From assembly GCA_946560065.1 (NCBI GenBank), contig CAMNUE010000001.1, positions 188,805-252,804 of the forward strand: a DNA stretch of 64,000 bases, given 5' to 3'. This DNA comes from an uncultured bacterium. Lineage in GTDB: Bacteria > Bacillota_I > Bacilli_A > RF39 > UBA660. Made by a program: the position numbers and the translations under genes. The notes beneath the pieces were generated by a model. It did no database searches, was not told the DNA's origin, and saw only the letters and a list, made by a program, of their open reading frames with translations. Shown piece by piece: positions 43,186-52,842 of this stretch; positions within the stretch are counted from its first letter, which is position 1, and every line of letters starts with the position of its first letter.

Positions 43186-45435
43186 GTGAAATATGATAAA
43201 AATATTTATAGAATATACTTGAATAAGGATATAAAAGAAAAATATTATCATAAAGTACCATATTATAAATATAAAGATATAAATATAGATAAATCTGTTG
43301 ATGTTGTTGGAAAAACAAAATTAAAAAATATTAAGAGAAATAAAAAACAAAAAACAGATTTACTATTTGTTAATAATAAAAAGTATATAGTAAAAAATAA
43401 AATGTTAGGATTTACTAAAGGATATATTTCTGTTGGAAATAATAAGTATATTGAAATTAAAAGAAAGTATTTTTTGTTACTACTATTGTTAGTAGTAATT
43501 TTTTTATTAGCTTTTGATAGTAAAGAACCTATTAAGAAAAAAATCTTTGATCCAGTTATGCCAATAATTGATGATATAACTGAAGAAGAGGATAAAAATG
43601 TAAATGAAGATAATATTAAAAACAAGAAAATTGCTATGTTAAATAAAGAAAAATTAAAAAACAAGTTTACTATTGATTATGAACTTAATGGTGGAACAAT
43701 AGATAATCCAATATATGAGTACGTTAAAGGAGATAACCTAAAATTACCAGTTCCCTTAAAAAACGGATATGAATTTGAGGGATGGTATCTAGAAAAAGCT
43801 TTCTATAATAAAATCGTTAGAATAACAAAAGATATGGAAGAAAATATTGTAGTGTATGCAAAATGGAAAATTATAGATTATAAAATCAATTATAATTTGA
43901 ATAATGGAGTTTTGGATAATAAATTTAATTCTTATAACATAGAAACGGATGATTTTATTATTGATATGCCTACTAGAATTGGATATAAATTTTTAGGTTG
44001 GACTTCTTCTTCAAATAAAAAACCTACAAAAGATATAGAAATAAAAAAGGGTACAGTAGGTGATATTTCTTTAGTAGCTAATTGGCAGATAACTAATTAT
44101 AATCTTAATTATAATTTAAAGGGAGGAACTGTTGATAATCCAGTTAATTCCTATAATGTCGAAGATGATTCTTTTCATTTGAAAAAACCAACCAAAACTG
44201 GATATAGTTTTATGGGTTGGACGAATGAAGATATAATAAAACCAAACAAAACTGTATCAATAGAAAAAGGTACAATAGGAGATTTATCTTTTGATGCTAA
44301 TTGGAGATTAAGAGACTTTAGTATTTACTATAAATTAAATGGTGGAGTGTTAGACCAAGCACGTGCAACTTATAATATCGAATCGGAAGACTTTGTAATA
44401 GCTACACCTAGTAAACGTGGATATGATTTTATGGGATGGACTGGTAGTAATGGAAGTATTTTAAATAAAGAAATATCAATAAAAAAAGGTACAATAGGAG
44501 ATTTGTTTTTAAGTGCTAATTGGAGATTAGAATATTATGATATTAAATATGAGTTAAATGGTGGAATACTAGAAAATCAAATAGACTTCTATACTGTCGA
44601 AAGTGAGAATTTTACTATTGATATGCCAAAGAAACGTGGATATGAATTTTTGGGATGGTCTACTATAGAAGATAATAGTCCTAAAAAGGAAATGACTATT
44701 AAACAGGGAACGGTAGGCAATATTACTCTTATAGCTAATTGGCAACCTATTAAATATTCTATTAATTATAACTTGAATGGTGGGACATTATCTAACAAGG
44801 TTGACATTTATACTATTGAGAGTGAAGATTTTACAATAGGTACACCAGTAAGGAAAGGCTATGATTTTATAGCTTGGACTAAAGAAGATGGTACTAATGA
44901 AAGTATCATAACTATAAATAAAGGTACAATAGGGGATATATCTTTAGTAGCAAAGTGGAGAATTAGAAGTCATACAGTAACATATAAACATTCTAATAAT
45001 TCTTATTACAATTCACAAAGAGTTAATTATAATTCACAAGTATCAATGTTAGGTTATTCAGTAGACTCGGTTCATGTATTTAATGGTTGGTTATATAATG
45101 GAAGAATTATTGATAGTTTAGCAATGCCTGATAATGATATAACTTTGGTTGCTAGTGTTAGAGAGACTAATTGTTATTTAATTACAGGACAAGCACAAGA
45201 TGGGGATAATACAAGAATAGCTAGATTCCAGGAATTGTTGGCACAAAAAGGTCTTGGTGGACGTTGGAACTTGGAAGCTACTGGATATTATGATTTTGTA
45301 TCTAATTCTAGTAATTATTCTCATGTTTTAGATGCTGCAAATCATTTAGTAGCAAATGCTCCATCTAGTTCATGGCCATCATTAAGATGGCTATATATGA
45401 CTTGTGATAATGGATATGGAATACAATTGAGGTAA
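43186..45435 (+). CDS. surface protein with InlB-type B repeats
   Basis: 749 aa, GTG start behind AAAGGGGAAG. A basic cytoplasmic N-terminus (1-88) is followed by one membrane helix (about 92-110, LLLLLLVVIFLLAF). Six tandem InlB/Flg_new-type repeats (each about 66-70 aa, about 165-590) carry LNGGxxxN... GYxFxGW... GTIGDxSLxANW, then a divergent seventh. The C-terminal ~90 residues (NCYLITGQAQDGDNTRIARF... WRWLYMTCDNG-like end) form another domain with two Cys. It projects outside as a type II protein. In a conjugation operon it may mediate mating-pair contact. The end is unlike any wall-sorting motif. Confidence 0.8.
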   Translation: MKYDKNIYRIYLNKDIKEKYYHKVPYYKYKDINIDKSVDVVGKTKLKNIKRNKKQKTDLLFVNNKKYIVKNKMLGFTKGYISVGNNKYIEIKRKYFLLLLLLVVIFLLAFDSKEPIKKKIFDPVMPIIDDITEEEDKNVNEDNIKNKKIAMLNKEKLKNKFTIDYELNGGTIDNPIYEYVKGDNLKLPVPLKNGYEFEGWYLEKAFYNKIVRITKDMEENIVVYAKWKIIDYKINYNLNNGVLDNKFNSYNIETDDFIIDMPTRIGYKFLGWTSSSNKKPTKDIEIKKGTVGDISLVANWQITNYNLNYNLKGGTVDNPVNSYNVEDDSFHLKKPTKTGYSFMGWTNEDIIKPNKTVSIEKGTIGDLSFDANWRLRDFSIYYKLNGGVLDQARATYNIESEDFVIATPSKRGYDFMGWTGSNGSILNKEISIKKGTIGDLFLSANWRLEYYDIKYELNGGILENQIDFYTVESENFTIDMPKKRGYEFLGWSTIEDNSPKKEMTIKQGTVGNITLIANWQPIKYSINYNLNGGTLSNKVDIYTIESEDFTIGTPVRKGYDFIAWTKEDGTNESIITINKGTIGDISLVAKWRIRSHTVTYKHSNNSYYNSQRVNYNSQVSMLGYSVDSVHVFNGWLYNGRIIDSLAMPDNDITLVASVRETNCYLITGQAQDGDNTRIARFQELLAQKGLGGRWNLEATGYYDFVSNSSNYSHVLDAANHLVANAPSSSWPSLRWLYMTCDNGYGIQLR

Positions 45436-45454
45436 ATGAAAGGGTGATATATAG

Positions 45455-45820
45455 ATGAAGAAATATAAAGATGAAAGAATAAATTATCTTTTAGAGCAAC
45501 TACAAGAAGATATAAAACTAGATGACGAAAGTAGCTATAGAGATATTGAATGTGATTTAAACGAATTATATAAAAATATTGATAAAGTAGTTGATTATAC
45601 TAATGGGGGATGTAAAGGAAATCTATATTTGAATAGTAACTTGTGGGAAATTTGTCGTTATACTTTATCTCAAATTTTAAAATTGTATGATTTAAAATTT
45701 ATTGGTAGTGATAAGGTAACAGAACGAGAGAGAGTAATAAAGATAAACGAAAATAATAAAGAATTATTTAAAACTAGACTTCTTGGGAGTATGAGGTATA
45801 AGACTGAAAGGAGTAGATAA
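45455..45820 (+). CDS. hypothetical protein, 121 aa
   Basis: Not recognised. Helical, soluble, acidic N-terminus and basic C-terminus (ERVIKINENNKELFKTRLLG). A AAAGGGTGAT site precedes the ATG and the PrgI gene starts three bases after its stop. Confidence 0.55.
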   Translation: MKKYKDERINYLLEQLQEDIKLDDESSYRDIECDLNELYKNIDKVVDYTNGGCKGNLYLNSNLWEICRYTLSQILKLYDLKFIGSDKVTERERVIKINENNKELFKTRLLGSMRYKTERSR

Positions 45821-45822
45821 AT

Positions 45823-46170
45823 ATGGAAGTTAAAATTAATAGAGAAATTAGATCCTATAGAGAAAGTGTTTATTTTGGACTGTCTTTAAGGCAGTTCATT
45901 TTTTCTATATTAGCTTGTGGAGTAGCAGTTCTATTCTATTTTTCATTAAAAGATATATTTGGAATAGAAACTGTATCTTGGATGTGTATTTTGGGTGCAT
46001 CTCCTTTTGCTGCACTTGGTTTTATAACTTATAATGGAATGACAGCAGAGAAATTATTATATGCTTTTGTAAAATCTGAATTTTTAGTGCCTAAGAAATT
46101 GTTTTTTAAACCTATAAATCTTTATTATGAGGGATTGAAAAATAAAATAGAGGAGAGTTCTATAGCATGA
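45823..46170 (+). CDS. PrgI-family T4SS membrane protein
   Basis: 115 aa: EVKINREIRSYRESVYFGLSLRQFIFSILACGVAVLF then two membrane helices (about 23-45 and 52-70, with SWMCILGASPFAALGFITYNGMTAEKLL) is the VirB3-like PrgI signature seen just before VirB4 in Gram-positive transfer systems. It forms the inner-membrane complex with VirB4. GAAAGGAGT precedes the ATG. Confidence 0.87.
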   Translation: MEVKINREIRSYRESVYFGLSLRQFIFSILACGVAVLFYFSLKDIFGIETVSWMCILGASPFAALGFITYNGMTAEKLLYAFVKSEFLVPKKLFFKPINLYYEGLKNKIEESSIA

Positions 46171-46246
46171 ATGATAAACTTGTAGTTTTAGTGATGTTTT
46201 AATTAATAATTAGAAAAAAATAAAAAAGGAAAGAAAGGGGTAGTTA

Positions 46247-48583
46247 ATGATGAAAACATTAAATAATTTGTTTAAACAGGATAAAGAAGCTTTTGTAATA
46301 CCGAAAAGTGTACAAGATATAATTCCTATTGAAAGAATTTGGCAAGATGGTGTATTTAAGGTTGGAAAGAATAAATATTCAAAAAGTTTTAGATTTACAG
46401 ATATTAATTATGCAGTGGCTAGTAGAAGTGATAAAGAAGAAATGTTTTTAGGCTATAGTGAATTGTTAAATTCTTTTGATGCTGGAGCAACTACTAAAAT
46501 AACTATTTTAAATAGGAGACTAAATAGAATAGATTTTGAAAATAATATTTTATTGCCTCTTGCTAATGATAACCTTGATGAATATAGGGAAGAATATAAT
46601 CACATGTTATTAGATAAAGTAACAGGTTCTAATGGAATAACTCAAGAAAAGTTTTTAACAATTTCTGTGAATAAAAAAAACATAGAAGAGGCTAGAACAT
46701 ATTTTTCTAGAATAGGTGCAGACTTAACCGCTCACTTTTCACAACTTGGATCAAGATGTATAGAATTAGAGGCAACTGATAGACTTCGTTTGATACATGA
46801 TTTTTATAGAGTGGGTGAAGAGAATTATTTTAACTTTAATATGTTAGAAAATATGAGGAGGGGACACAGTTTTAAGGACTTTATATGCCCAGATACCTTT
46901 GAATTTGAAAAAGATTATTTCAAAATGGGAGATAGATTTGGAAGAGTTATATTTTTACGAGAATATGCAAGTTATATTAAAGATGATATGATAACTGAAC
47001 TAACTGATATAAATAGAAATCTAATAATGAGTATTGATGTAATTCCAATTCCTATGGATGAAGCAATTAGAGAGGTGGAAAATAGAAGATTAGGTGTCGA
47101 AACTAATATTACGAATTGGCAGAGAAGACAGAATTCAAACAATAATTTTAGTGCAGTAATTCCTTATGACTTAGAGCAACAGAGAAATGAAAGTAAGGAA
47201 TTTTTAGATGATTTAACAACACGTGATCAAAGGATGTTTGTTTCTGTTCTTACGATGGTACACACTGCAAATACTAAAGAACAATTAGACCAAGATACAG
47301 ATAGTTTGCTTTCTACTGCAAGAAAACATCTTTGCCAATTTTCAATATTAAGGTGGCAACAAATGGATGGACTTAATACAGCTATGCCTTTTGGAGTGAG
47401 AAAAATTGATACTCTCCGAACATTAACAACTGAAAGTTTAGCAGTATTTATGCCTTTTAAAGTACAAGAAATTAATCATGAAAATGGCATTTATTATGGG
47501 CAGAATACTATAAGTAAAAATATGATAATTGCAGATAGACGACAATTGCTAAATGGAAATTCGTTTATTTTAGGTGTGAGTGGTTCAGGGAAATCATTCA
47601 CTGGAAAAAATGAGATAGTATCTGTTATGTTACGTGACCCTAATGCGGATATAATTATTATTGATCCAGAACGTGAATATTCAAAATTGGTGTCTGCATT
47701 AGGAGGGGCAGTAATTCCTATATCAGCAACAAGTCAATATCATATTAATGCTATGGATATGAACTCAGAATATGGAGATGGAGCAAATCCTGTTATTTTA
47801 AAGTCGGAGTTTATATTATCTTTATGCGAACAGTTAATAGGTGGTAATAATCTTGGACCTAAACAAAAATCAATTATTGACAGGTGTACTGCTAGAGTAT
47901 ATAGATATTATCAACAAAGCAATTATCAAGGAATACCACCAACTTTGCAAGATTTTAGAGAGGAATTATTAAAACAAAGTGAACCTGAGGCAAAAGAAAT
48001 AGCACTTGCCCTAGAATTGTTTACTAATGGTAGTCTTAATACGTTTTCTAAGCAAACAAATGTGGATACTAATAATAGATTAATATGTTACGATATTTTA
48101 GACTTGGGAAAGCAATTACAACCTCTTGGAATGTTAGTAATATTAGATAGTATTTTAAATAGAATAACTTTAAATAGATCTAAAGGTAGAAATACCTTTA
48201 TTTTTATTGATGAAATTTATTTATTATTTCAACATGAATATTCTGCAAACTTCCTGTTTACATTATGGAAACGTGTACGAAAATATGGTGCTTATTGTAC
48301 TGGTATTACCCAAAATGTAGATGATTTATTACAAAGTCATACAGCTAGGACAATGTTAGCAAATTCAGAATTTATAGTTATGTTAAATCAAGCAAGTACA
48401 GATAGGATTGAATTATCAAAGTTATTAAATATATCAGATTTACAAATGAGTTATATCACAAACGTTGGAGTAGGAGAGGGATTATTAAAAGTTGGAAGTT
48501 CATTAGTTCCTTTTTTAAATAAATTTCCAACAAATACAAAATTGTATAAATTGATGACCACTAAATTTGGAGAACAATTTTAG
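46247..48583 (+). CDS. virB4: VirB4-type T4SS ATPase
   Basis: 778-aa ATPase powering channel assembly and substrate transfer. TraE/CagE N-domain at about 1-300, P-loop GVSGSGKS (about 443-450), VirB4 Walker B block TFIFIDEIYLLF and later ITQNVDDLL. AAAGAAAGGGG precedes ATGATG (46247/46250). Full length, no frameshift. Just downstream of PrgI as in the family, and 10 bases before the peptidase gene. Confidence 0.94.
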   Translation: MMKTLNNLFKQDKEAFVIPKSVQDIIPIERIWQDGVFKVGKNKYSKSFRFTDINYAVASRSDKEEMFLGYSELLNSFDAGATTKITILNRRLNRIDFENNILLPLANDNLDEYREEYNHMLLDKVTGSNGITQEKFLTISVNKKNIEEARTYFSRIGADLTAHFSQLGSRCIELEATDRLRLIHDFYRVGEENYFNFNMLENMRRGHSFKDFICPDTFEFEKDYFKMGDRFGRVIFLREYASYIKDDMITELTDINRNLIMSIDVIPIPMDEAIREVENRRLGVETNITNWQRRQNSNNNFSAVIPYDLEQQRNESKEFLDDLTTRDQRMFVSVLTMVHTANTKEQLDQDTDSLLSTARKHLCQFSILRWQQMDGLNTAMPFGVRKIDTLRTLTTESLAVFMPFKVQEINHENGIYYGQNTISKNMIIADRRQLLNGNSFILGVSGSGKSFTGKNEIVSVMLRDPNADIIIIDPEREYSKLVSALGGAVIPISATSQYHINAMDMNSEYGDGANPVILKSEFILSLCEQLIGGNNLGPKQKSIIDRCTARVYRYYQQSNYQGIPPTLQDFREELLKQSEPEAKEIALALELFTNGSLNTFSKQTNVDTNNRLICYDILDLGKQLQPLGMLVILDSILNRITLNRSKGRNTFIFIDEIYLLFQHEYSANFLFTLWKRVRKYGAYCTGITQNVDDLLQSHTARTMLANSEFIVMLNQASTDRIELSKLLNISDLQMSYITNVGVGEGLLKVGSSLVPFLNKFPTNTKLYKLMTTKFGEQF

Positions 48584-48593
48584 GAGGTGGAAA

Positions 48594-50204
48594 ATGCCAA
48601 AAATTAAAATTAGAGAGGTAGCAAAGCATGAAATTAAAACTCTAAATAAAGCAGTAGTAGGAACAGAAAAATTAAAGGATAATCTTGTTAAGTTAAAGAA
48701 TAAATCGGATAATTCGTATAGTCATGATGATAATATATATGATTATGGAACAAATATGATAAATGATGTAACTTCAATAGTTATAAGCAAAGGTGCTAAC
48801 TATATTAATAAAAATGGTCGTAAATCTGTTGTTCAAACTAAAGATAATTTTCAAAAGGCAAAAATAAAGATTAAAAAATATAGAGCAAAATATCAGGCTA
48901 AAAAAAAGGCAAAAACTATTAAAAATTCAAAAAAGGTAGTGAAACAAACAACCAAAGTAACAAAGGAGTCAATTAAAACAAGTCAGAAAGCAATGAAACT
49001 TACTAAAGATATGGCAAAGGCTTCTATAAAGGGAATTAAAGTTACAGTAAAGGTTACCATTTCCAGTATAAAAGCAATTATAGCAGGAACAAAAGCACTT
49101 GTTTCTGCTATTGTTGCAGGTGGCTGGGTGGCAGCAATAATTATTATAGTTATTTGTATGGTAGGTTTATTATGTAATTCTATATTTGGTATTTTTCTTT
49201 CTAGTGAAAAAACGTCTCCAGATTCTATTACTATGAATGAGGTTGTAGCAGAGTGTAATAAAGAATTTTCTGATAGACTTCAAACTATTCAAAATCAAAA
49301 TCCTCATGATAATTATATTCTTGATGGTAGTATGGCAAGTTGGAAAGATATAATATCAGTTTATGCTGTTATGCAATCTAAAGGAAATAATGAGCAAGAA
49401 GTTATTACAATTAACGAGCAAAGGAAAAGTGTTATTAAAAGGATATTTTGGGATATGAATAGTCTTTCATCAGAAGTAAGAACAGAAACAGTCATAGAGC
49501 AAGGAGTTAATGTTAATGGTATGCCTAAAGAAGTACAAAGGCAAGTATTACACATAATTATTAATTCAAAAAATGCAGAACAAATGAAAGTTGAATACCA
49601 TTTTAATTCTGCACAAAATATGCAAATGAAAGAACTATTTAAAGATGAGTATTCAGTATTGTGGAATGGAGTAATATATGGTTCACAAGGTTCAGGAGAA
49701 TATACTAATTGGAGACAAAGAGGAGCTAGTTGGTCTAATATTAAAATAGGTAATACTAATAGTACAATAGGAGATATAGGTTGTTTAGTAACATCTATTG
49801 CAATTTTAATAGCAAAATCAGGGGTAAGTACACCAATAAGAAACTTTAATCCTGGGACTTTTGTTATGGAACTTAATAAAAATGGTGGTTTTGATGGTAA
49901 TGGTAATTTGCAATATGGTTCTATATCTAAAGTTGTTCCCAACTTTAAATATATGGGAAAAATAAATTTAAGGGGTAAAACAAAAGAAGAAAAATTATCA
50001 TTGATTACACAATATTATAATAATGGTTATAATCTTACTATTGAGGTTTTAGGAGCAACAGAAAATAGTCAACATTGGGTTGCAATAACTGGTATTAATG
50101 GTAATAATATAGTTATGATTGATCCAGGATCAAATCATACTGATTTGTGGAATGCTTATGAATATAGCAAAACATCACAATTTAATTATTACTTGATTAA
50201 ATGA
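48594..50204 (+). CDS. T4SS membrane-anchored C39-like peptidase
   Basis: 536 aa from ATG 48594 (AGGAGGTGG upstream; the earlier start has none). A long basic coiled-coil N-terminus (about 1-150), a membrane helix (about 172-203, AIIIIVICMVGLLCN), a mid domain and a C-terminal peptidase-like domain (about 400-536): GDIGCLVTSIAILI (Cys nucleophile), HWVAITGINGNNIVMIDPG (catalytic His and Asp). In this slot Tn1549-like elements usually have NlpC/P60 or similar wall hydrolases; here the Cys-His-Asp order is C39-like. It likely opens peptidoglycan or matures a protein during mating. Ends in TGA. Confidence 0.78.
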   Translation: MPKIKIREVAKHEIKTLNKAVVGTEKLKDNLVKLKNKSDNSYSHDDNIYDYGTNMINDVTSIVISKGANYINKNGRKSVVQTKDNFQKAKIKIKKYRAKYQAKKKAKTIKNSKKVVKQTTKVTKESIKTSQKAMKLTKDMAKASIKGIKVTVKVTISSIKAIIAGTKALVSAIVAGGWVAAIIIIVICMVGLLCNSIFGIFLSSEKTSPDSITMNEVVAECNKEFSDRLQTIQNQNPHDNYILDGSMASWKDIISVYAVMQSKGNNEQEVITINEQRKSVIKRIFWDMNSLSSEVRTETVIEQGVNVNGMPKEVQRQVLHIIINSKNAEQMKVEYHFNSAQNMQMKELFKDEYSVLWNGVIYGSQGSGEYTNWRQRGASWSNIKIGNTNSTIGDIGCLVTSIAILIAKSGVSTPIRNFNPGTFVMELNKNGGFDGNGNLQYGSISKVVPNFKYMGKINLRGKTKEEKLSLITQYYNNGYNLTIEVLGATENSQHWVAITGINGNNIVMIDPGSNHTDLWNAYEYSKTSQFNYYLIK

Positions 50205-50404
50205 GATATTATTTACACTAAAATTGCAAAGAGCAACTAACAATTGCTTATTTTTATATGTGCATTGTTGCTTAAAACCATAAATTATGGTAAATTTTAA
50301 GAGAAAAAAAGATTAGTGCAGTATTTGAATCTTTATTTTAATACTCACTAATTTTTTTGTTTAATATTATTTATATAAATTAAAGAATAAAGGTGGGTAA
50401 TTTT

Positions 50405-52162
50405 ATGAGCTTTGATTTATACTTAAGAAATTATTTTAATAATGTAATATATTTTAAAGTTTGTGAATATTTGAATAATGAAAAAATTGAATTTCTAAAT
50501 ATAGAAAACATTTTATTAGAAGATAAGTTAGATTTAGAGTTTAGATGTTATATTATTGTTAATGTAAAATATAATAATGAAATGGTTAAAAAATATAATA
50601 TTATATGTTTAGGAAATTTAGAGGATTTAGATAATACCTTCAGGATACAAAAAATAGAAGATTTTGATAATAATATAAATCTACCATATAGTTTGGATTA
50701 TAATTTTATTCCCAAACTTACGAAAGAGCAATTGGATTTTGTAGCAGAAGATTTTTTGAATCAATATTATCCAGAAGCATTATTTGGAAATTATATTAAT
50801 ATAAATAGATTAATAAAAAATACTAATTTAAAAATAGAGTATAGAAAATTATCACTCAATAATATGATTTTTGGTTTAATATGTTTTGATGATACTATAA
50901 TACAGTGCTATGATAAAAATATGTTACCTATTAAAGAAAAGGCAGTGAAAGGAACTATTTATATTGATGTTGAAGCTATAACTAAAGATATGGGTATTAA
51001 TGCTATTAATTTTGTTATTGTTCATGAAATGGTTCATTGGCATATACATAAAAAATACTATGCTTATAAAGGAAAAGTGGCTAAAAAAACTTATGATAAA
51101 GTTGTAATACCAATAGATGATATTAAATGGATGGAATATCAGGCTGAAGAAGTTGCATTAAGAATATTACTTCCAAAAGAAACCATGAAAAAAGAAATAA
51201 ATAATTGTATGAAATACTATGAATTAATAAGGAATTTTGAAAATTATTGTATTACAACAATTTCAAATATAACACATTTTTCTAAAGAAATTATAAAAAT
51301 GAGGTTATTAAAAATGGGTTGGCAGAAAAAAGGTTTTTTTGAACAAATAGATGGACGTTACATAAAAAATTATATTTCAAAAAGAGCTTTAAGATATGGG
51401 GAGTCTTTTTCTATTTCATTGACAAATTTACTAAATTTAGCAATGATGGATCAAAAATTTAGAAAATTATTATCTACTAATAATTATGTTTTTGCAGATA
51501 ATAGGTTATGTTTTAAGCATTCAAAATACATACGTTTAGAAAATAATTTATTTTATCTAACTGATTATGCTATTAACCATATAGATGAATGTTGTGTACT
51601 ATTTTTGTATGATATCAATCAAGAGTTAGAATATATAAATAGTTATGTAAATGAATATAGCAATGTTCTTTGTAATACTCAAGTAAGAAAACAAAAATTT
51701 AAAATATGGGGATTTGAATCTGTTGATGATATAAGAGTAAATCCTGAAAAGTTTGGAGAATATTATAATAAAGTATCTAGAATTATTGAAACTTCACCAA
51801 ATAATTTTAGAAAACGACTAAGATATTTAAGAGAATGTATTGGTATGACTAGAGAAAGATTAGAAGAAAAATCTTATATTAGTGCTCAAACAATAAAAGC
51901 TATAGAAACTAATGATAATAGAGGATGTACAGTTGAAACATTAATAGCTTTATGTGTAGGGATGAATCTTCCACCTGAATTTAGTTTTGATGTTCTTAGA
52001 AGAGCAGGTTTTTATATAGAAAATTATGATGATAAAAAGAGTTGTGTATATTGCTATATCTTAAGAAATTTATACAATAGTGAAATAGAATATGTAAATG
52101 AGATTTTAAAAGTAAATGGAATATCTCCACTTATAGAAGTAAAAGAAAAAATAGGCACTTAG
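50405..52162 (+). CDS. ImmA/IrrE metalloprotease with C-terminal HTH
   Basis: 585 aa, start ATG 50405 behind AAAGGTGGG. The HExxH zinc motif FVIVHEMVHWHIHK lies near residue 205. A Cro/CI-type HTH sits at the C-terminus (about 466-525: FRKRLRYLRECIGMTRERLEEKSYISAQTIKAIE... TVETLIALC). ImmA/IrrE proteases cleave phage or ICE repressors and induce the element. Usually the HTH precedes the protease domain; this inverse order is unusual. It sits just upstream of the lysis-toxin cassette and may control it. Confidence 0.82.
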   Translation: MSFDLYLRNYFNNVIYFKVCEYLNNEKIEFLNIENILLEDKLDLEFRCYIIVNVKYNNEMVKKYNIICLGNLEDLDNTFRIQKIEDFDNNINLPYSLDYNFIPKLTKEQLDFVAEDFLNQYYPEALFGNYININRLIKNTNLKIEYRKLSLNNMIFGLICFDDTIIQCYDKNMLPIKEKAVKGTIYIDVEAITKDMGINAINFVIVHEMVHWHIHKKYYAYKGKVAKKTYDKVVIPIDDIKWMEYQAEEVALRILLPKETMKKEINNCMKYYELIRNFENYCITTISNITHFSKEIIKMRLLKMGWQKKGFFEQIDGRYIKNYISKRALRYGESFSISLTNLLNLAMMDQKFRKLLSTNNYVFADNRLCFKHSKYIRLENNLFYLTDYAINHIDECCVLFLYDINQELEYINSYVNEYSNVLCNTQVRKQKFKIWGFESVDDIRVNPEKFGEYYNKVSRIIETSPNNFRKRLRYLRECIGMTRERLEEKSYISAQTIKAIETNDNRGCTVETLIALCVGMNLPPEFSFDVLRRAGFYIENYDDKKSCVYCYILRNLYNSEIEYVNEILKVNGISPLIEVKEKIGT

Positions 52163-52174
52163 TGCTTTTTTTTT
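52154..52174 (+). terminator. short hairpin after the protease gene
   Basis: GCAC-TTA-GTGC with a following run of T (CTTTTTTTTT) overlaps the stop of the protease gene, so transcription may end before the cassette leader. Confidence 0.6.
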
Positions 52175-52177
52175 GTA

Positions 52178-52260
52178 CAAAATGGTACGTCTCACGTACT
52201 GTAATTCTATTTATTACTATGAGAAATTGATTATAGAAATGGAGGTGATTATTCTATAAT
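52178..52260 (+). repeat. leader element copy 1 (hairpin plus ~80-bp homologous leader)
   Basis: CAAAATGGTACGTCTCACGT (and two more bases) at 52178-52199 is identical to the start of the palindrome at 53847. GGTACGT-CTC-ACGTACT makes a hairpin. The sequence following (CTGTAATTCTATTTATT..TATGAGAAATTGATTATAGAAA) is similar to that downstream of copy 3 (53940-54010). It precedes the first holin gene and is a candidate operator or RNA control element. Confidence 0.6.
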
Positions 52261-52303
52261 CTAAATTGAAAAATGCATACTATTAAAACTTTTAAAGGAA
52301 AGA

Positions 52304-52618
52304 ATGGAAAATTCATGGATTATATCTATTACATGTACAATTATTACTTCTATTATTGCTGTCTTATCTTACAAAAGTAATATAAAAAATAGAAGTAATG
52401 AAGAAATGGCTGATAGGGTAAAAAGAGATACAACTATCTCTACTAAGTTAGATATGGTTATAACAGGCAATGTAGAGTTAAAAAATGAGATGAAAAGTAT
52501 TAATGATAAATTTGATGAAATTAATGAGAGGGTTGCTAGATGTGAAGAACAAATAAAGAATTTCAATGAAAGAATAGATAAATTGGAATATAAGAAAAAT
52601 TATGAGGTGATAAGATGA
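52304..52618 (+). CDS. phage-type holin/hemolysin-like small membrane protein (XhlA-like)
   Basis: 104 aa. One N-terminal membrane helix (about 4-22, WIISITCTIITSIIAVLSY), then a long coiled coil (about 50-100: KNEMKSINDKFDEINERVARCEEQIKNFNERIDKLE). This is the XhlA/BhlA-like phage layout that accompanies holins. AAAGGAAAG precedes the ATG. The end overlaps the next holin gene by four bases. Confidence 0.72.
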   Translation: MENSWIISITCTIITSIIAVLSYKSNIKNRSNEEMADRVKRDTTISTKLDMVITGNVELKNEMKSINDKFDEINERVARCEEQIKNFNERIDKLEYKKNYEVIR

Positions 52619-52842
52619 AAATAGGAAAAAAGTTAGCTAAAATATTGAAAAAACCAAGAGTAGAAAGGGCAATAAAAACGTTTATAGAAGTATTTTGTTC
52701 TTATATATCTGTTAATGTTATGACAGTAGATTTTAATAGCAAGACAGCTATATATGGCTTAGTAGCTAGTGCTATTGGTAGTGCCATATCAGTTGTGTTA
52801 AATTTAAAAACTAAAAATAAGGGAATTAGTATTTATGGTTAA
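52615..52842 (+). CDS. holin
   Basis: 75 aa. An amphipathic basic N-terminus (KKLAKILKKPRVERAIKTF) followed by two short hydrophobic helices (about 24-40 FCSYISVNVMTVDF and 46-65 IYGLVASAIGSAISVVLNL) and a basic end. Small size, helices and coupling to an endolysin gene identify a class II-type holin, which would make pores in the cytoplasmic membrane. Start overlaps the previous gene; the endolysin begins eight bases before its stop. Confidence 0.75.
   Translation: MKIGKKLAKILKKPRVERAIKTFIEVFCSYISVNVMTVDFNSKTAIYGLVASAIGSAISVVLNLKTKNKGISIYG

Noticed and set aside
43650-45000. CRISPR-like or satellite repeat
   Set aside because: The periodic similarity of about 200 bases is explained by InlB-type protein repeats in one reading frame; DNA spacing and identity do not fit a CRISPR array.
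46167-46202. 11-codon reading frame between PrgI and VirB4 genes
   Set aside because: It is very short, lacks a clear ribosome site and has no leader-hairpin structure behind it.
49361-49942. Long minus-strand frame opposite the C39-like peptidase gene
   Set aside because: The plus-strand gene has domains, a ribosome site and operon context; the minus frame has no recognisable features.
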